DNA of 44,940 nt from Candidatus Rifleibacteriota bacterium (GTDB taxonomy: Bacteria; Muiribacteriota; Ozemobacteria; Ozemobacterales; Ozemobacteraceae). Where the stretch lies: contig CAJOND010000063.1 in assembly GCA_905236675.1 (NCBI GenBank), forward strand, positions 1 to 44,940, read 5' to 3'. This document shows positions 26,601-35,192 of this stretch, one piece after another. Both the position numbers and the translations under genes were made by a program. Positions within the stretch are counted from its first letter, which is position 1; each line of letters starts with the position of its first letter. The notes under the pieces were generated by a model, which made no database searches, was not told the DNA's origin, and worked only from the letters and a program-made list of their open reading frames with translations.

Positions 26601-29261
26601 ATGAAACCATCTAATAACCCTGTAGATGAAGAAGGAAATCCTATTAATTATGCTCAAAGAATTATAGGTTCAGCAGATCCTTATAGAGAATACTGGGCTC
26701 TAGAACCATTGGTTTTCCCAAACGGCAGTGCTCCTGCTATGCTTGAAGGAGAATTAACTGCTTCTGTAGAAAGATGTGATATTATAGTTGATTCTAACGG
26801 GCAACTCTATCCTCCTGAAGATGATTATATTTTTAAAAAAGGGGCTAGGTCTCATTGGAGTCCACCTCCTTCTGATACTAATACTTTCTGTATTGAACCA
26901 GGTAAAGCCATGTATTGGCGTATGGCTGTAGCTTCTTTAACAAATCTTTGCTATAACATAAATGCAAAAGAAACTGGAGACGTGGTTAAATGGCATGAAA
27001 ATGAAATTGAAGACTCGGATTTTAATATAGTTGCATATTTGCTTGCAAATTCAACCATTAACGGTCAAGCCAATCCTCTTTATGTCAATTCAAATCCGAA
27101 CCTTCAATTTTATCCTGATGAACCAGGTTCATGCTGGTGGAGAATAAAAAAAGGTGTGGATGGCGCTGGAAATCCTACAGATTATGGCACCAGCACAATT
27201 AAAATATCTGCAGTTTTATATTACCCCTTATCAGATGGTACTATTGCAAAGAGAATTCTAGCTGGAGATGCTAATGGACAACCAGAAAATCGAGAAAAAG
27301 GAAGTGCAGACTTACCTTGGTCACCAACAGATGACAAACTTTTATTCGCTTCCAACACTGCCGATTTAGCAATTCCTCCGACAGACCCTATAACAGGAAC
27401 CATTTCTATAGTTATGCAAAGAGAGTACTATTATGAAATGCATATTCTTGACAATAGTTCTAATGAAATGGGTAAATTTAAAGTAGGTCCAATTCCATTA
27501 ACTTTGAGAGCAAATGCAAAAATCAGAGTACTTGATACAGAACCACCAAGATTAGTTTATGGAGAAACTTCACCTGTAAATCTGTATGGTTTAACAGGTA
27601 GAGAACTTTCTACCTCATATTCTACGCCTGAAGGGAACAATCCTCCAAGTATTTCATTTACTTTACGTGATAACAATCCAATGGAAGCTAGCAATACTTT
27701 TGGTATAAACCTTGATGAACATGTTAGGAATTATGAAAAGAATTTTGGAACAAACGCTGCTTTAGCTTATGTTAACGGTAGCGATATAATGACTAGCTAT
27801 CTTAGCGGTTCCAATATTGAAGGAATTCGACAAAACCAAATGAACAATGCAAGCAAATCATCTGACTTAAATTTCGAACCATTGTTTTCTAAGGATGCTA
27901 GAGACACGAGACTCATATTTAATACTGCGACAAGAAATGAAGACGGCAGTATGTCATACGGGAAAGCCGATACAAAATGGGTAGACGGTATACCCAACAC
28001 AAACAATAGTATCTTTAACAATGATATTGCAACTTATGCCTATAACCCAGGTATAAAAACAGATAGTTATCTAAACCTCGATTTAGTTGACAATAGAAAT
28101 GATGCTACTCATGGTGATTATTCCATTATGAAATATTCAATGGCTTTAACAGACATTAAACTTTCTAGTGGAACATGCGAAAACATAGTTCCTGATGGTT
28201 ATGCCAACAATACTCCTGGTTATGAACCTTATAAATTCTATGTAAGAGCTACAGACTGTTCTGGAAACTATACAGTTAACGACAGACAATCAGATAACAA
28301 CCGATTAACTGGTGGTAATCTGCTGTTAAATATGGCATTACACGTCAGAGACGATATTCCACCTATTCCTTTAGGTTACTTATATGATAGGAAATATTCT
28401 ACATCAAGATATTTCCCACAAGAAGCCAATGCCGCTGAAGCTACAGATACCACATCATTAGGTTGGAATATTACTAATGTTGCTTCTGGACCTGCTTATT
28501 TTGGTATGTTATTAAACGACTCTTTGTTGAGACAAGAATATTGGCGTTCAGATAATAACACGACTGGTTACTTTAAGGATTTGTCCACAATACCTGTGGA
28601 CCAAAACTACAAAGCTTTATTAAGTTTCTGTGGTGAACCAACTAGTGAATCTGGGTTAACAATCGCATATGGGAATACAGTAATAAATAATACTAATTTT
28701 GTTCAACAGTTAAGAAATGGTGTAACACCCTATTACGTAGAAGATAATGTTGAAATTCTATTCAAAGTTGATTCAAGCGATAATGCAGGTAGTTCTGTTG
28801 CAAGCCTTACTTTCAAATATTACAATTCAACTTTTGGAAACGTAGATAGTAGTATTCAGAGAGGAGAAGTTCATTCTCGGTTTGTTGGAACAGGAACTGC
28901 TTTCATTGAAGGTAATCCTACAGGGGTAGCTAACGGTTTTGTAGCTTCAGATACTATTGGTGCTTTATTTAGAGCTCCAAACGATCGATTCCCATTGGCT
29001 ATACCAATCTTAATATATACTCATGATGACGCTAAAGATTGGGATAAGTATCCAACACCCGCAGGAAGTTATGGTGTTACTGAACCTGATTTTGTAAATT
29101 CACCAGATAAGCCCTGTGGTTCTTTCAAATGGGATGGTTATTTAATTCCAGCAGTTAACGATGGTACTTATAATAATCATAGATATTTTACTACATCCTT
29201 GGCAGTTTTCAAATCTGGCTTAGATGTAAGAATGTTAGAAAAATCGTTAAAAAACAACTAA
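23679..29261 (+). CDS. Giant secreted protein (1860 residues), possible pilus-tip/PilY1-like adhesin
   Basis: The ATG at 23679 follows CGGAG and begins the signal peptide (residues 1-29, ending KTYALDP). The N-terminal half has repeated segments that look like beta-propeller blades: YLLIGGGNDSLVGIYRF, GGIVFAYDRRNKNIYKF at about 500, and KADGFGSLYVAMS at about 565. The second half has Ig-like or cadherin-like strands introduced by phrases such as VLDTEPPRLVYG (about 1282) and VRDDIPPIPLGYLYD (about 1555). There is no C-terminal membrane helix, SLH or sorting motif, so it must be released or held by partners. Minor pseudopilin genes follow within 70 bp, the arrangement seen for PilY1 with pilV/W/X. 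I did not recognise a conserved PilY1 domain. Secretion is certain; role is inferred from context. Confidence 0.7.
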   Translation: MSKLCKNSCIIILSFVLSCLFICPKTYALDPKYKRNGEVYLLIGGGNDSLVGIYRFNDPEHDRVYLPDPPRYLDNTQVNNAIGFFVDLNRHLYPFNEQVQDPEYPLYIYRQVVDNVDFLISDYGHHAYQHTDNRYEFTGVRSGYSFPSKGAPLYRSNINRPGGFSGTPANYTFRGEVFTDLRPIQYDPNCNGNILTNTDRRLWKANQTLSTGAGRYRKNNVNYYIWSLGVGQPSGKYGVGQKPDGGSLSVAEGYPTDEYPGKQWYKILNGHWYSSWHTDPIPSNRNRARTSTAYPDNTGASDNYHWTIGDLEERTEHRYIVDSYANHNAAGTAIDDDFVDVDGTNHNYKPFGAESETVGTTYDITIQSWKRNSCLDGCGTGTGGSSMTAPRTLADVGFQPALNGSTGNRKYFYTRNYGSTAGNIKLNGSNYNPSSSYQVFGYKDNETTEWIGISLKDVNGDYVYCLGQDVINEWYKQKWGYYINNPEITAVSVSNQWRQIGGIVFAYDRRNKNIYKFVRDDTGGCGNNSTHIGIGLASAITEFKGYPTSSIPTQINSYEPDVDDIKADGFGSLYVAMSYPSTDLSIYYPPDEFKETDACHIHCDTSSYNSAEDTYDVSILFVQKYGKAVFKHDYQDPSDHFEKINQMSYAYSPYHIDIIATTALKNLLLGLGNGGAGSWFAVIRNYCNDDSIPLTERKKVSIGGVGSIIDDGITVIQPSMFSSGKPGYCTDYDVPANATVPESKLGVINVPTPDEVSHIGPYKVSYTDICGPYLQANIPVSPETQHTADLGYNQLENETAYFYMVENYPTPIGNGSHNPNLFLDNDIDTRAGGFVSSIVNANPASDDTNPGTVHYQWRLWMVENPYASATCELCDDDMNGTYQTTVWQYTKSKFILASRVYYDWYDYDRLEFGSTIASLPEILIRDTYAWPSRTNMYVGGSLVPWNSPPYPDCYQMASTTDRLNEIMNLPEFQFMKPSNNPVDEEGNPINYAQRIIGSADPYREYWALEPLVFPNGSAPAMLEGELTASVERCDIIVDSNGQLYPPEDDYIFKKGARSHWSPPPSDTNTFCIEPGKAMYWRMAVASLTNLCYNINAKETGDVVKWHENEIEDSDFNIVAYLLANSTINGQANPLYVNSNPNLQFYPDEPGSCWWRIKKGVDGAGNPTDYGTSTIKISAVLYYPLSDGTIAKRILAGDANGQPENREKGSADLPWSPTDDKLLFASNTADLAIPPTDPITGTISIVMQREYYYEMHILDNSSNEMGKFKVGPIPLTLRANAKIRVLDTEPPRLVYGETSPVNLYGLTGRELSTSYSTPEGNNPPSISFTLRDNNPMEASNTFGINLDEHVRNYEKNFGTNAALAYVNGSDIMTSYLSGSNIEGIRQNQMNNASKSSDLNFEPLFSKDARDTRLIFNTATRNEDGSMSYGKADTKWVDGIPNTNNSIFNNDIATYAYNPGIKTDSYLNLDLVDNRNDATHGDYSIMKYSMALTDIKLSSGTCENIVPDGYANNTPGYEPYKFYVRATDCSGNYTVNDRQSDNNRLTGGNLLLNMALHVRDDIPPIPLGYLYDRKYSTSRYFPQEANAAEATDTTSLGWNITNVASGPAYFGMLLNDSLLRQEYWRSDNNTTGYFKDLSTIPVDQNYKALLSFCGEPTSESGLTIAYGNTVINNTNFVQQLRNGVTPYYVEDNVEILFKVDSSDNAGSSVASLTFKYYNSTFGNVDSSIQRGEVHSRFVGTGTAFIEGNPTGVANGFVASDTIGALFRAPNDRFPLAIPILIYTHDDAKDWDKYPTPAGSYGVTEPDFVNSPDKPCGSFKWDGYLIPAVNDGTYNNHRYFTTSLAVFKSGLDVRMLEKSLKNN

Positions 29262-29331
29262 TACTTCTTGTTTTTCAAAATATGATTGAAAGCATATGTT
29301 AGTTAAGGAAGAATAAAAAAGGATAAAATCA

Positions 29332-30108
29332 ATGTTTCTTTATAAATATAAAAGGAAAGCTTTCACACTAATGGAAATATTAGTTGCAGCAGCTATTTTT
29401 TCTGCTTTGGCTGTGGGAGTATTTTCTTTGTTCAGTATGGGCAGCAAAATGTATATATGTGGGTCATGGAAATACACAAAACAGAAAGAAGGCGAAAGAT
29501 TTCTTCATACTCTAAAAGAAAGAATTGAACAGGCTTCTGTTCCTGCTTACATAAGTCATAACGCTGCTTCGAATACTTATTCTATTGAGAAATCTGGTGA
29601 TACAGCATTTTTTGTAAACAGAAACCAATTTATAGATTGTACCACAGCAGGTTTGGGGGAAGTAGATTTAGCAGATTTTGTTGTAGCAAAAACCGACACA
29701 TCTCTTTCTGAAGCTGCCACACCCACCCAAGGATTAGTAATGTACCATCGTTTATATATTAAAGAAAACGATGGCTTAGGTGACCTCTTGTTATATGCAG
29801 ACACTAGCACAACCAATTTTCCTAATAAAAATGATGGAGGTTTTAGTTTTCCACCAACTAATCCAAATGCTCATGTTTTTGGAACAGATGCAACTCCATT
29901 CAGTCTTCCCAGTGGAGCTCATAGTTATAAGTTAGAAGATGTAGCAAGTGTAACATTTAATGGGCTTTTTTATGAAAATAGCGCAACAAATACCACACCC
30001 GTTTTTGGTTTAACAGTAACCATGAGAAATCGTAAATATCCAGATACTCAGCTTGAGCTTAAAATGAGAGCAAGAATAGATAAATCTCTTCATATTCAGG
30101 AATTTTAA
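29332..30108 (+). CDS. Type II/IV minor pseudopilin, GspJ/PilW-like
   Basis: This 258-residue prepilin has a short basic leader, then the class III signal KAFTLMEILVAAAIFSALAV with the pre-cleavage residue Ala instead of the usual Gly and Glu at +5. A hydrophobic helix follows, then a globular domain with KEGERFLHTLKERIEQA, typical of GspJ/PilW. A C-terminal pair of strands ends the protein. Cleavage by a prepilin peptidase is expected but the Ala at -1 may slow it. A 1-bp gap separates it from the next pseudopilin. It is first of set A (J-, I-, X-like), right after the giant secreted protein. Confidence 0.85.
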   Translation: MFLYKYKRKAFTLMEILVAAAIFSALAVGVFSLFSMGSKMYICGSWKYTKQKEGERFLHTLKERIEQASVPAYISHNAASNTYSIEKSGDTAFFVNRNQFIDCTTAGLGEVDLADFVVAKTDTSLSEAATPTQGLVMYHRLYIKENDGLGDLLLYADTSTTNFPNKNDGGFSFPPTNPNAHVFGTDATPFSLPSGAHSYKLEDVASVTFNGLFYENSATNTTPVFGLTVTMRNRKYPDTQLELKMRARIDKSLHIQEF

Positions 30109-30109
30109 T

Positions 30110-30652
30110 ATGATAAGAATAAAAAAAGGTATGACTTTAAATGAAATAATGCTAGCAGTTGTGATTTTAGCTGTTGCATTTATCCCAATAATAGGAGTAA
30201 TTAGTTCTTCTCTAAGAGCCACAGAAAAAGATGATCATATAATAAAAGGAATGCAGCTATGTCAGGAAAAATTAGGTATAGCTCTTCAATTTCCTTTCGA
30301 TTTTTTTGTGCCAAATAATAGTCCGTTTAATGGCTCATACGAAAGCCCTAATGCTAATGGGAAATTAATTTTAACATTAGGAAATCAACAGATTAAACAT
30401 ATTACTTATAATTCAGTATTAACTGTTGCAACAGAAACTGTTAATTTTTCTGTTCCAGTTGTAGATTTTTCAGTAAAACCTCATAATAGCTGCGATAATG
30501 CTGCAAGTTGGATTCATACAGAAAATACAACTGTACATAATATGGTTAAAAGATATACAGTTACTGTTACATGGAGAGAACCGGGAGATGATCCTGCTGC
30601 AGATCCTAAATTTTATACTTTATCTGTTTTAAAGGCAAATGTTCAAAGGTAA
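30110..30652 (+). CDS. Type II/IV minor pseudopilin, GspI/PilV-like
   Basis: This 180-residue prepilin has the leader MIRIKKG then MTLNEIMLAVVILAVAFIP, with Gly at -1 and Glu at +5, followed by a helix with SSSLRATEKDDHIIKGMQLCQEKL. The KGMQLCQEKLGIAL part resembles the A.xLAqxkmEe segment of PilV/GspI. The C-terminal domain is about 110 residues of strands. It lies 1 bp after the J-like gene and overlaps nothing downstream once the next start is corrected. It should be a minor component of the pilus or pseudopilus tip complex. Confidence 0.82.
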   Translation: MIRIKKGMTLNEIMLAVVILAVAFIPIIGVISSSLRATEKDDHIIKGMQLCQEKLGIALQFPFDFFVPNNSPFNGSYESPNANGKLILTLGNQQIKHITYNSVLTVATETVNFSVPVVDFSVKPHNSCDNAASWIHTENTTVHNMVKRYTVTVTWREPGDDPAADPKFYTLSVLKANVQR

Positions 30653-30659
30653 TATAATT

Positions 30660-31196
30660 ATGAAAAAAAACTCAAAATCAGGAAGTGCAATACCATTAGT
30701 TCTTATTTTTGCTTTCATAATGTTTGTTTTGGCATTAGCATATAGTAAATTAACCCAAACCTCTAAATTGCAGTCTGTACAAATAGATGAAAGATTGAAA
30801 ATGGACTATGCAATGGAAAGTATCTCCGAATTAGCATTATTGAAATACCAGTTGTATCCAGCAGATTATTATGTTTGCAGGGAGTTGGCAAGAGCTCCGT
30901 ATAACGATAATACATATTATGAACAATTTTTAGAACGTGGAGTTACAAATACTCCTTTTCGCATGATAGACAATCATTGTATTTCAAATTTTAACAAAAA
31001 AGAAGTTAATGTTGAACTGGGAAGTATTGAAATAATAACAACAAACAAATGGAATACAGAAGCTTTGATAGTTACATCCAGTGCAAATTACTCAGATATT
31101 TATGGTAGAACAATAGATAAAACCAATACTAGGTTATACGAAATTCAAAGATTTACGGATACATCTCTTATTGAAGTTACTCCGACTGCACCATAA
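30660..31196 (+). CDS. PilX/GspK-like pilus assembly protein
   Basis: An upstream start at 30639 would overlap the I-like gene, so I choose the ATG at 30660, with AAAGG before it. The 178-residue product begins with a short basic segment, KKNSKSGSAIPLVLIFAFIM, in place of the classical GFTLxE. Like PilX and GspK it has SGSAxPLV followed by a long hydrophobic helix and the AMESISELALLKYQL helix. A mixed strand region forms the rest. It closes set A of the pseudopilins. The next feature, after a 130-bp gap, is a tRNA gene with its own promoter. Confidence 0.7.
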   Translation: MKKNSKSGSAIPLVLIFAFIMFVLALAYSKLTQTSKLQSVQIDERLKMDYAMESISELALLKYQLYPADYYVCRELARAPYNDNTYYEQFLERGVTNTPFRMIDNHCISNFNKKEVNVELGSIEIITTNKWNTEALIVTSSANYSDIYGRTIDKTNTRLYEIQRFTDTSLIEVTPTAP

Positions 31197-31226
31197 TAAT
31201 TTTTTTAAAGATTATAAATATCTGTC

Positions 31227-31255
31227 TTGATTGTTTATAAAAATTATGATACAAT
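31227..31255 (+). promoter_or_regulatory. Promoter of tRNA-Gln
   Basis: TTGATT (31227-31232) and TACAAT (31250-31255) are 17 bp apart, and the tRNA begins 24 bp after the -10 box. Confidence 0.7.
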
Positions 31256-31278
31256 CCTCAAATCATTAAAGATGATAA

Positions 31279-31350
31279 TGGGGTGTAGCCAAGCGGTACG
31301 GCACCTGCCTTTGGAGCAGGCATTCGTAGGTTCGAATCCTGCCACCCCAG
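31279..31350 (+). tRNA. tRNA-Gln (anticodon TTG)
   Basis: The sequence folds as a 72-nt cloverleaf: acceptor TGGGGTG/CACCCCA with G73, D arm with AGCGGT, anticodon stem CCTGC/GCAGG around loop CTTTGGA (anticodon TTG), and a T arm with GGTTCGAATCC. U1-A72 and G73 are usual for tRNA-Gln. The CCA end is not encoded. Confidence 0.95.
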
Positions 31351-31360
31351 ACCAGTGAAA

Positions 31361-31396
31361 AAGCAACAACACAAAATTATGTTGTTGCTTTTTTTC
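31361..31396 (+). terminator. Rho-independent terminator of tRNA-Gln
   Basis: AAGCAACAACA pairs with TGTTGTTGCTT (perfect 11-bp stem, 8-base loop) and runs into TTTTTC, 10 bp after the tRNA. Confidence 0.92.
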
Positions 31397-31415
31397 TTTA
31401 CATTCTGATTAATAA

Positions 31416-31445
31416 TTGACATTAGATAAATTAACATAGTATAAT
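31416..31445 (+). promoter_or_regulatory. Promoter of the first STAS gene, predicts leaderless mRNA
   Basis: A perfect TTGACA (31416-31421) and a perfect TATAAT (31440-31445) are 18 bp apart. The ATG lies only 9 nt beyond the -10 box, so the transcription start should fall at or within a few bases of the start codon, with no room for a Shine-Dalgarno. Confidence 0.75.
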
Positions 31446-31454
31446 TTTTCCACT

Positions 31455-31805
31455 ATGGCAAGAATTGTAATAAATAAAGAAACTTATGGCGATGTTTTTG
31501 TGTTGCGACCTTGTGGTTATGTAGACGAAAAAGGAGGAGCAGCACTGTTTGAAGTCGCAGAAAAGGCTTTGAGCGAAGGATTTCAGAAAATTCTAATTAA
31601 TTTCACAGAATCACCTGTTATCAACTCTCAAGGTATTGCTCAAATAATAGAATTAGCTGAAATTATAGTAGATGAAAAAGGTGGAGATTTAGCTTATTGT
31701 GGATTAAGCGAATTAGCCGCCAGTGTTTTTAAAATGGTTGGATTACTTCAAATGGGCGATTCATACAAGGATGAAAAAGAAGCTCTAGAAAATCTAGCCG
31801 GTTAA
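31455..31805 (+). CDS. STAS-domain anti-sigma factor antagonist-like protein
   Basis: This 116-residue protein is a single STAS domain (SpoIIAA/RsbV type): strand, GYVDEKGGAALFEVAEKAL, then ILINFTESPVINSQGIAQII. Ser58 in PVINSQG is at the position phosphorylated by anti-sigma kinases. It should act in the cytoplasm in a partner-switch with an HPK-like anti-sigma factor, though none is encoded here. A second STAS paralogue (37893-38252) has the same PVINSxG and Ser58. A flagellin gene starts 50 bp downstream, so control of motility or surface appendages is a fair guess. Its promoter predicts a leaderless transcript. Confidence 0.92.
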   Translation: MARIVINKETYGDVFVLRPCGYVDEKGGAALFEVAEKALSEGFQKILINFTESPVINSQGIAQIIELAEIIVDEKGGDLAYCGLSELAASVFKMVGLLQMGDSYKDEKEALENLAG

Positions 31806-31855
31806 CAAATAAATAGTTATAATTGTACATAAGTATAGAAGACAAGGAGGTCTAT

Positions 31856-32644
31856 ATGCTAGCAGGTGTAAATGGTAATTCTTTACATACCAATCTTTTA
31901 CACGCTGATAGTGCAACTGCTAAATCTTTAGAGCGGATTTCCAGCGGCAAGAAAATTAATCACGCAAGTGAAAATCCTGTTGGAAGTGCAATGCTATCAG
32001 CATTTGACTCGCAGACACGTGCATTAACGCAGATGATGTCGAACCAGCAGAGTCAGGCGTCTGTTTTACAGTCAGCGTCAAGTTCGTTAACAACAACCAC
32101 AAACATTTTGCAGGGTATCAACAGCTTAACTTTGCAAGCTTCAAATGGTAACTTAACGGATTCTGACAGAGCAATGATTCAGCAGCAGATTAATCAGCTT
32201 TCTTCTCAGATTAATATGAGTGCTAATCAGGCTCAATATAATGGACAGAATCTATTAGATGGTTCATTTACCACAACCCTTCAAAATGGTCAGCAGTTTG
32301 CTATTGACGCTATGACTTCAAAAGCACTCGGGCTTGACGGACTATCGGTTGCCACCCAAGGCGATGCTATGTCTGCAACAGAATTTGTAAAGTCTGCACT
32401 AAATAAGGTTGTTTCCACACAGAGCAGTCTAGGTTCTGTACTTAACGGAATAAGTTCGAATCTGGCAAATCTTGGAACACAATATTTAAATGCAGTTTCT
32501 GCTCAGTCGCAAATAGGCGATGTTGATATGGCAAGCGAAATTGTTAATATGACCATGTCAAAATTGCAGTCAGAAGCTTCATTAAAAGTTTTCAAAATGA
32601 ACGATGATACTCGTTCTAATTTGTTAAAACTTCTCGGAGAATGA
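31856..32644 (+). CDS. Short flagellin (D0/D1 domains only)
   Basis: The ATG at 31856 follows a strong AAGGAGGT; upstream in-frame starts are not supported. The 262-residue product has the conserved N-terminal helix (SATAKSLERISSGKKINHAS, ENPVGSAM) and C-terminal helices (LANLGTQYLNAVSAQSQIGD, VDMASEIVNMTMSKLQ). Only a short linker lies between them, so the surface-exposed D2/D3 domains are missing. It would polymerise into a thin filament, or serve as a minor flagellin. No other flagellar gene is in the window. Codon use is distinct from its neighbours (many CAG, GCG, GCA and TCG/TCA codons), as in highly expressed genes. It ends with a 4-bp overlap (ATGA) onto a pilin-like gene, which is unusual for flagellin. 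Confidence 0.9.
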   Translation: MLAGVNGNSLHTNLLHADSATAKSLERISSGKKINHASENPVGSAMLSAFDSQTRALTQMMSNQQSQASVLQSASSSLTTTTNILQGINSLTLQASNGNLTDSDRAMIQQQINQLSSQINMSANQAQYNGQNLLDGSFTTTLQNGQQFAIDAMTSKALGLDGLSVATQGDAMSATEFVKSALNKVVSTQSSLGSVLNGISSNLANLGTQYLNAVSAQSQIGDVDMASEIVNMTMSKLQSEASLKVFKMNDDTRSNLLKLLGE

Positions 32645-34740
32645 CTTTAAAACTTAGCAATCATAATCGTGGTTTTACGATTATGATTGCCTTAGCCATA
32701 GGTACCGTACTCTTATTATTATCGGTAACCCTTTACACCTTTGTAAGTCGCCAGTATACAGGCATGCATGTTATTGTAAACGGTGAGATTGCTCATTTTT
32801 TAGCTGAAACAGGAATAAATACCACAATAGGAACAATCCGCCAAAATATTTCAAATAATTTAATAGCCAACAGCAATAATTCTGAACAGTTAAAAAATAT
32901 TTTTTTATCAGGCAAATCACTAAAAAATATCTGTATTAATAATTTAATTGGTGATGATTGGAATAACGAACTGAAGTTTTTTTCAAAAGAAGTTGATAAA
33001 TCAGCTTCCATAGAAGTCAATGTCTACTTAAGAGATTTTAAACCAACAGAACTAAATTCCAATATATGGCATGACCCAAAAGCAGTTGACGGTTTTCTTG
33101 TTATTGAATCTGTTGGCGAATATAAAAAGATAAGACGAAAAATAATCATAAAACGTGCTGTTAGTTTTTTTAATATGGTTCCTGGTGTTATGGGAAAATT
33201 CACTCTTTATTTGAATGACAGCGTAAGAAAAAGCGAAAATGATTATAATTTAATTCGTAACGATTATAAAGGCATGATTACCGACGGGCCTCAGCCTATA
33301 ATTGTCTATAATCATGCAACTCCAGAATATAAGATAGAATCAGCCAATATAGCCGATGTTTTAAAAGAAGAAAAAGAATCGGATGTTTGGAAACACCGTG
33401 GATGGATATGGCTAAAAGGCAATAAAACACGACTAAATCTTTGTTCTGGCTCTGGAGATTTTGGTGAAATTTTTCATTTTTATGATGTAAGCACAACAAA
33501 TGTTTTTCAACCTGTTCGTTTTGCAACTGAGTTTCAAAATTTACCGGAATCATTTTTTAGACCTATTACACTTCCTTGGGATAGAAGTAATATAAATATA
33601 AAAAACACTCCTTATAGATTCTGGCATAGTTTTATTCTTGACAATTTTCATGATAAAAGTAACAGAATGGCAATTGAAGCAATGTACGAAGGAGAAATAC
33701 TTTCTAACGATGAACGTTTAACCTATGGTGCAAAATCTTCAGTTCTACATCTCTTTGGAGATTCAAGGAAAGGTTATCAATCTAGAACAAGAGTAATAGG
33801 TCCAGTATATGCAGCCTTTGCAAGATTTGCAAATCTTGAAATCAAGCCAGAAGACCCTGATGTTAAACGTATCTTTGAAAACCAGAAACCCAAACCAATT
33901 TATTTGTTAAAATCTATTCCTAGAAATCAGTATGACAATACTATGGGTATACATGAATTTGCAGGTCGAAAAGTTGGTGGACCTATATTAAAAACAGGAA
34001 TGTTATTTAAAGATTATGATGAATACGCAGCCTTGATGAGCCGTATTATAGAAATGCCATATGCAGATTCATACAATTCCATGCAGGATATTTATGATAA
34101 AAAAACCGACAGAGTTTTCCCCACTTTAAAAAAGATTCTGAACTTAGACAATGAAGGTGATAGTGTGATTTCAAGAGGGGGAAATGATTATTATAAAGGG
34201 AAACCTTCAATAGAAGATTCTATCAAGCTTATAGAAAGTAGAGTTCAAAACGAAGTTGCTTCACCAGATGAGTTTTGGAAGAAATATCTAAACAAAAATG
34301 GAGAATTAGAGCTTAATACTGTCGTATCTATTACAAATGACAATGCAGAAGAATTTGTTATACCACCCGCAGGGCACCCCCAACCTCTAATTGTAAGAGG
34401 AGGAGGTATAATATTGTTGAAACAAGGTAGTATAGTATTAAGAGGCATTTCATTGGCTAACACCTCAGAAATTCTGACTATCGCCTCTTCTGGAGAAGGT
34501 AAAGTCAGATTTGAATCAACGATGACTAATATGGTAGATATAATAGCACCAAATGCAGAGGTTGATTATGGTTCCAAATTCGAACTTTATGGATCTTTAT
34601 GTGTAAAAAATATATATGCTGACCATCGTTTTCAGGGAGGAACCATACGATACAGAGCAACTCAGGATCCCACTAAAAACAGTTACGACAGATTTTATAA
34701 ATTATTTATTTCAAACACTGATTCCTACTGGAACGAATAG
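32641..34740 (+). CDS. Large PilX/GspK-like protein with pilin N-terminus
   Basis: This 699-residue protein starts with a prepilin-like segment, RGFTIMIALAIGTVLLLLSV, followed by the helix TGMHVIVNGEIAHFLAETGI. This matches PilX/GspK (Ala-Glu-Thr-Gly after the helix), but the protein is about twice the usual GspK length. The long remainder is a globular, strand-rich domain. Its late part (about 560-660: GHPQPLIVRGGGIILLKQ, EILTIASSGEGKVRFESTM) looks like a right-handed beta-helix or bactofilin-like turn pattern. Translation is coupled to flagellin by a 4-bp overlap. It starts pseudopilin set B. Export through the pilus/T2S machinery is likely. Confidence 0.72.
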   Translation: MTLKLSNHNRGFTIMIALAIGTVLLLLSVTLYTFVSRQYTGMHVIVNGEIAHFLAETGINTTIGTIRQNISNNLIANSNNSEQLKNIFLSGKSLKNICINNLIGDDWNNELKFFSKEVDKSASIEVNVYLRDFKPTELNSNIWHDPKAVDGFLVIESVGEYKKIRRKIIIKRAVSFFNMVPGVMGKFTLYLNDSVRKSENDYNLIRNDYKGMITDGPQPIIVYNHATPEYKIESANIADVLKEEKESDVWKHRGWIWLKGNKTRLNLCSGSGDFGEIFHFYDVSTTNVFQPVRFATEFQNLPESFFRPITLPWDRSNINIKNTPYRFWHSFILDNFHDKSNRMAIEAMYEGEILSNDERLTYGAKSSVLHLFGDSRKGYQSRTRVIGPVYAAFARFANLEIKPEDPDVKRIFENQKPKPIYLLKSIPRNQYDNTMGIHEFAGRKVGGPILKTGMLFKDYDEYAALMSRIIEMPYADSYNSMQDIYDKKTDRVFPTLKKILNLDNEGDSVISRGGNDYYKGKPSIEDSIKLIESRVQNEVASPDEFWKKYLNKNGELELNTVVSITNDNAEEFVIPPAGHPQPLIVRGGGIILLKQGSIVLRGISLANTSEILTIASSGEGKVRFESTMTNMVDIIAPNAEVDYGSKFELYGSLCVKNIYADHRFQGGTIRYRATQDPTKNSYDRFYKLFISNTDSYWNE

Positions 34741-34757
34741 AAAAGAAGGTAATAATA

Positions 34758-35192
34758 ATGAAAAGCAAAGGTTTATCTCTAGTAGAAATAACCATTTCTA
34801 TGGCAATACTAATACTAGTAATGCTACCTTCTTTTTTAGCTTTTTCTTCAGGGAACCAAGGATTACAACTAACAGAATCGGAATTCAGAGCACATAATGC
34901 GGCGATAGAATTGATTGAACAGACTATTTCACTACCTTTCGATATGATAAAACCTGGTTATTATGAAGAGAGCGACATCATTGACGGAGCAAATTTTGCA
35001 GACACACCTGCTATTTATCGTTTAAGCTTCAGTTCCGAGTATAAACCAAGAATGCTTATAGAAGATATAACTAAAGATAACAAAGTCGTTTTAAAAAAAA
35101 TTACAGTTACAATAAATTATCCTGTAGCAAAGCTATCTGAACAAAGAAAAGATTTTAGCGTAAAGGTTATTATAAACAATGATAATATCTAA
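34758..35192 (+). CDS. Type II/IV minor pseudopilin, GspI/PilV-like
   Basis: This 144-residue prepilin has a four-residue leader MKSKG followed by LSLVEITISMAILILVMLPS, with Gly at -1 and Glu at +5, both canonical. The helix continues to FRAHNAAIELIEQTISLPFD, matching the PilV/GspI family in size. The C-terminal strands end in KDFSVKVIINNDNI. A ribosome site (AGAAGG) lies before the ATG at 34758, and the 3' end overlaps the next pseudopilin gene by 14 bp. It is the middle member of set B. Confidence 0.85.
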   Translation: MKSKGLSLVEITISMAILILVMLPSFLAFSSGNQGLQLTESEFRAHNAAIELIEQTISLPFDMIKPGYYEESDIIDGANFADTPAIYRLSFSSEYKPRMLIEDITKDNKVVLKKITVTINYPVAKLSEQRKDFSVKVIINNDNI

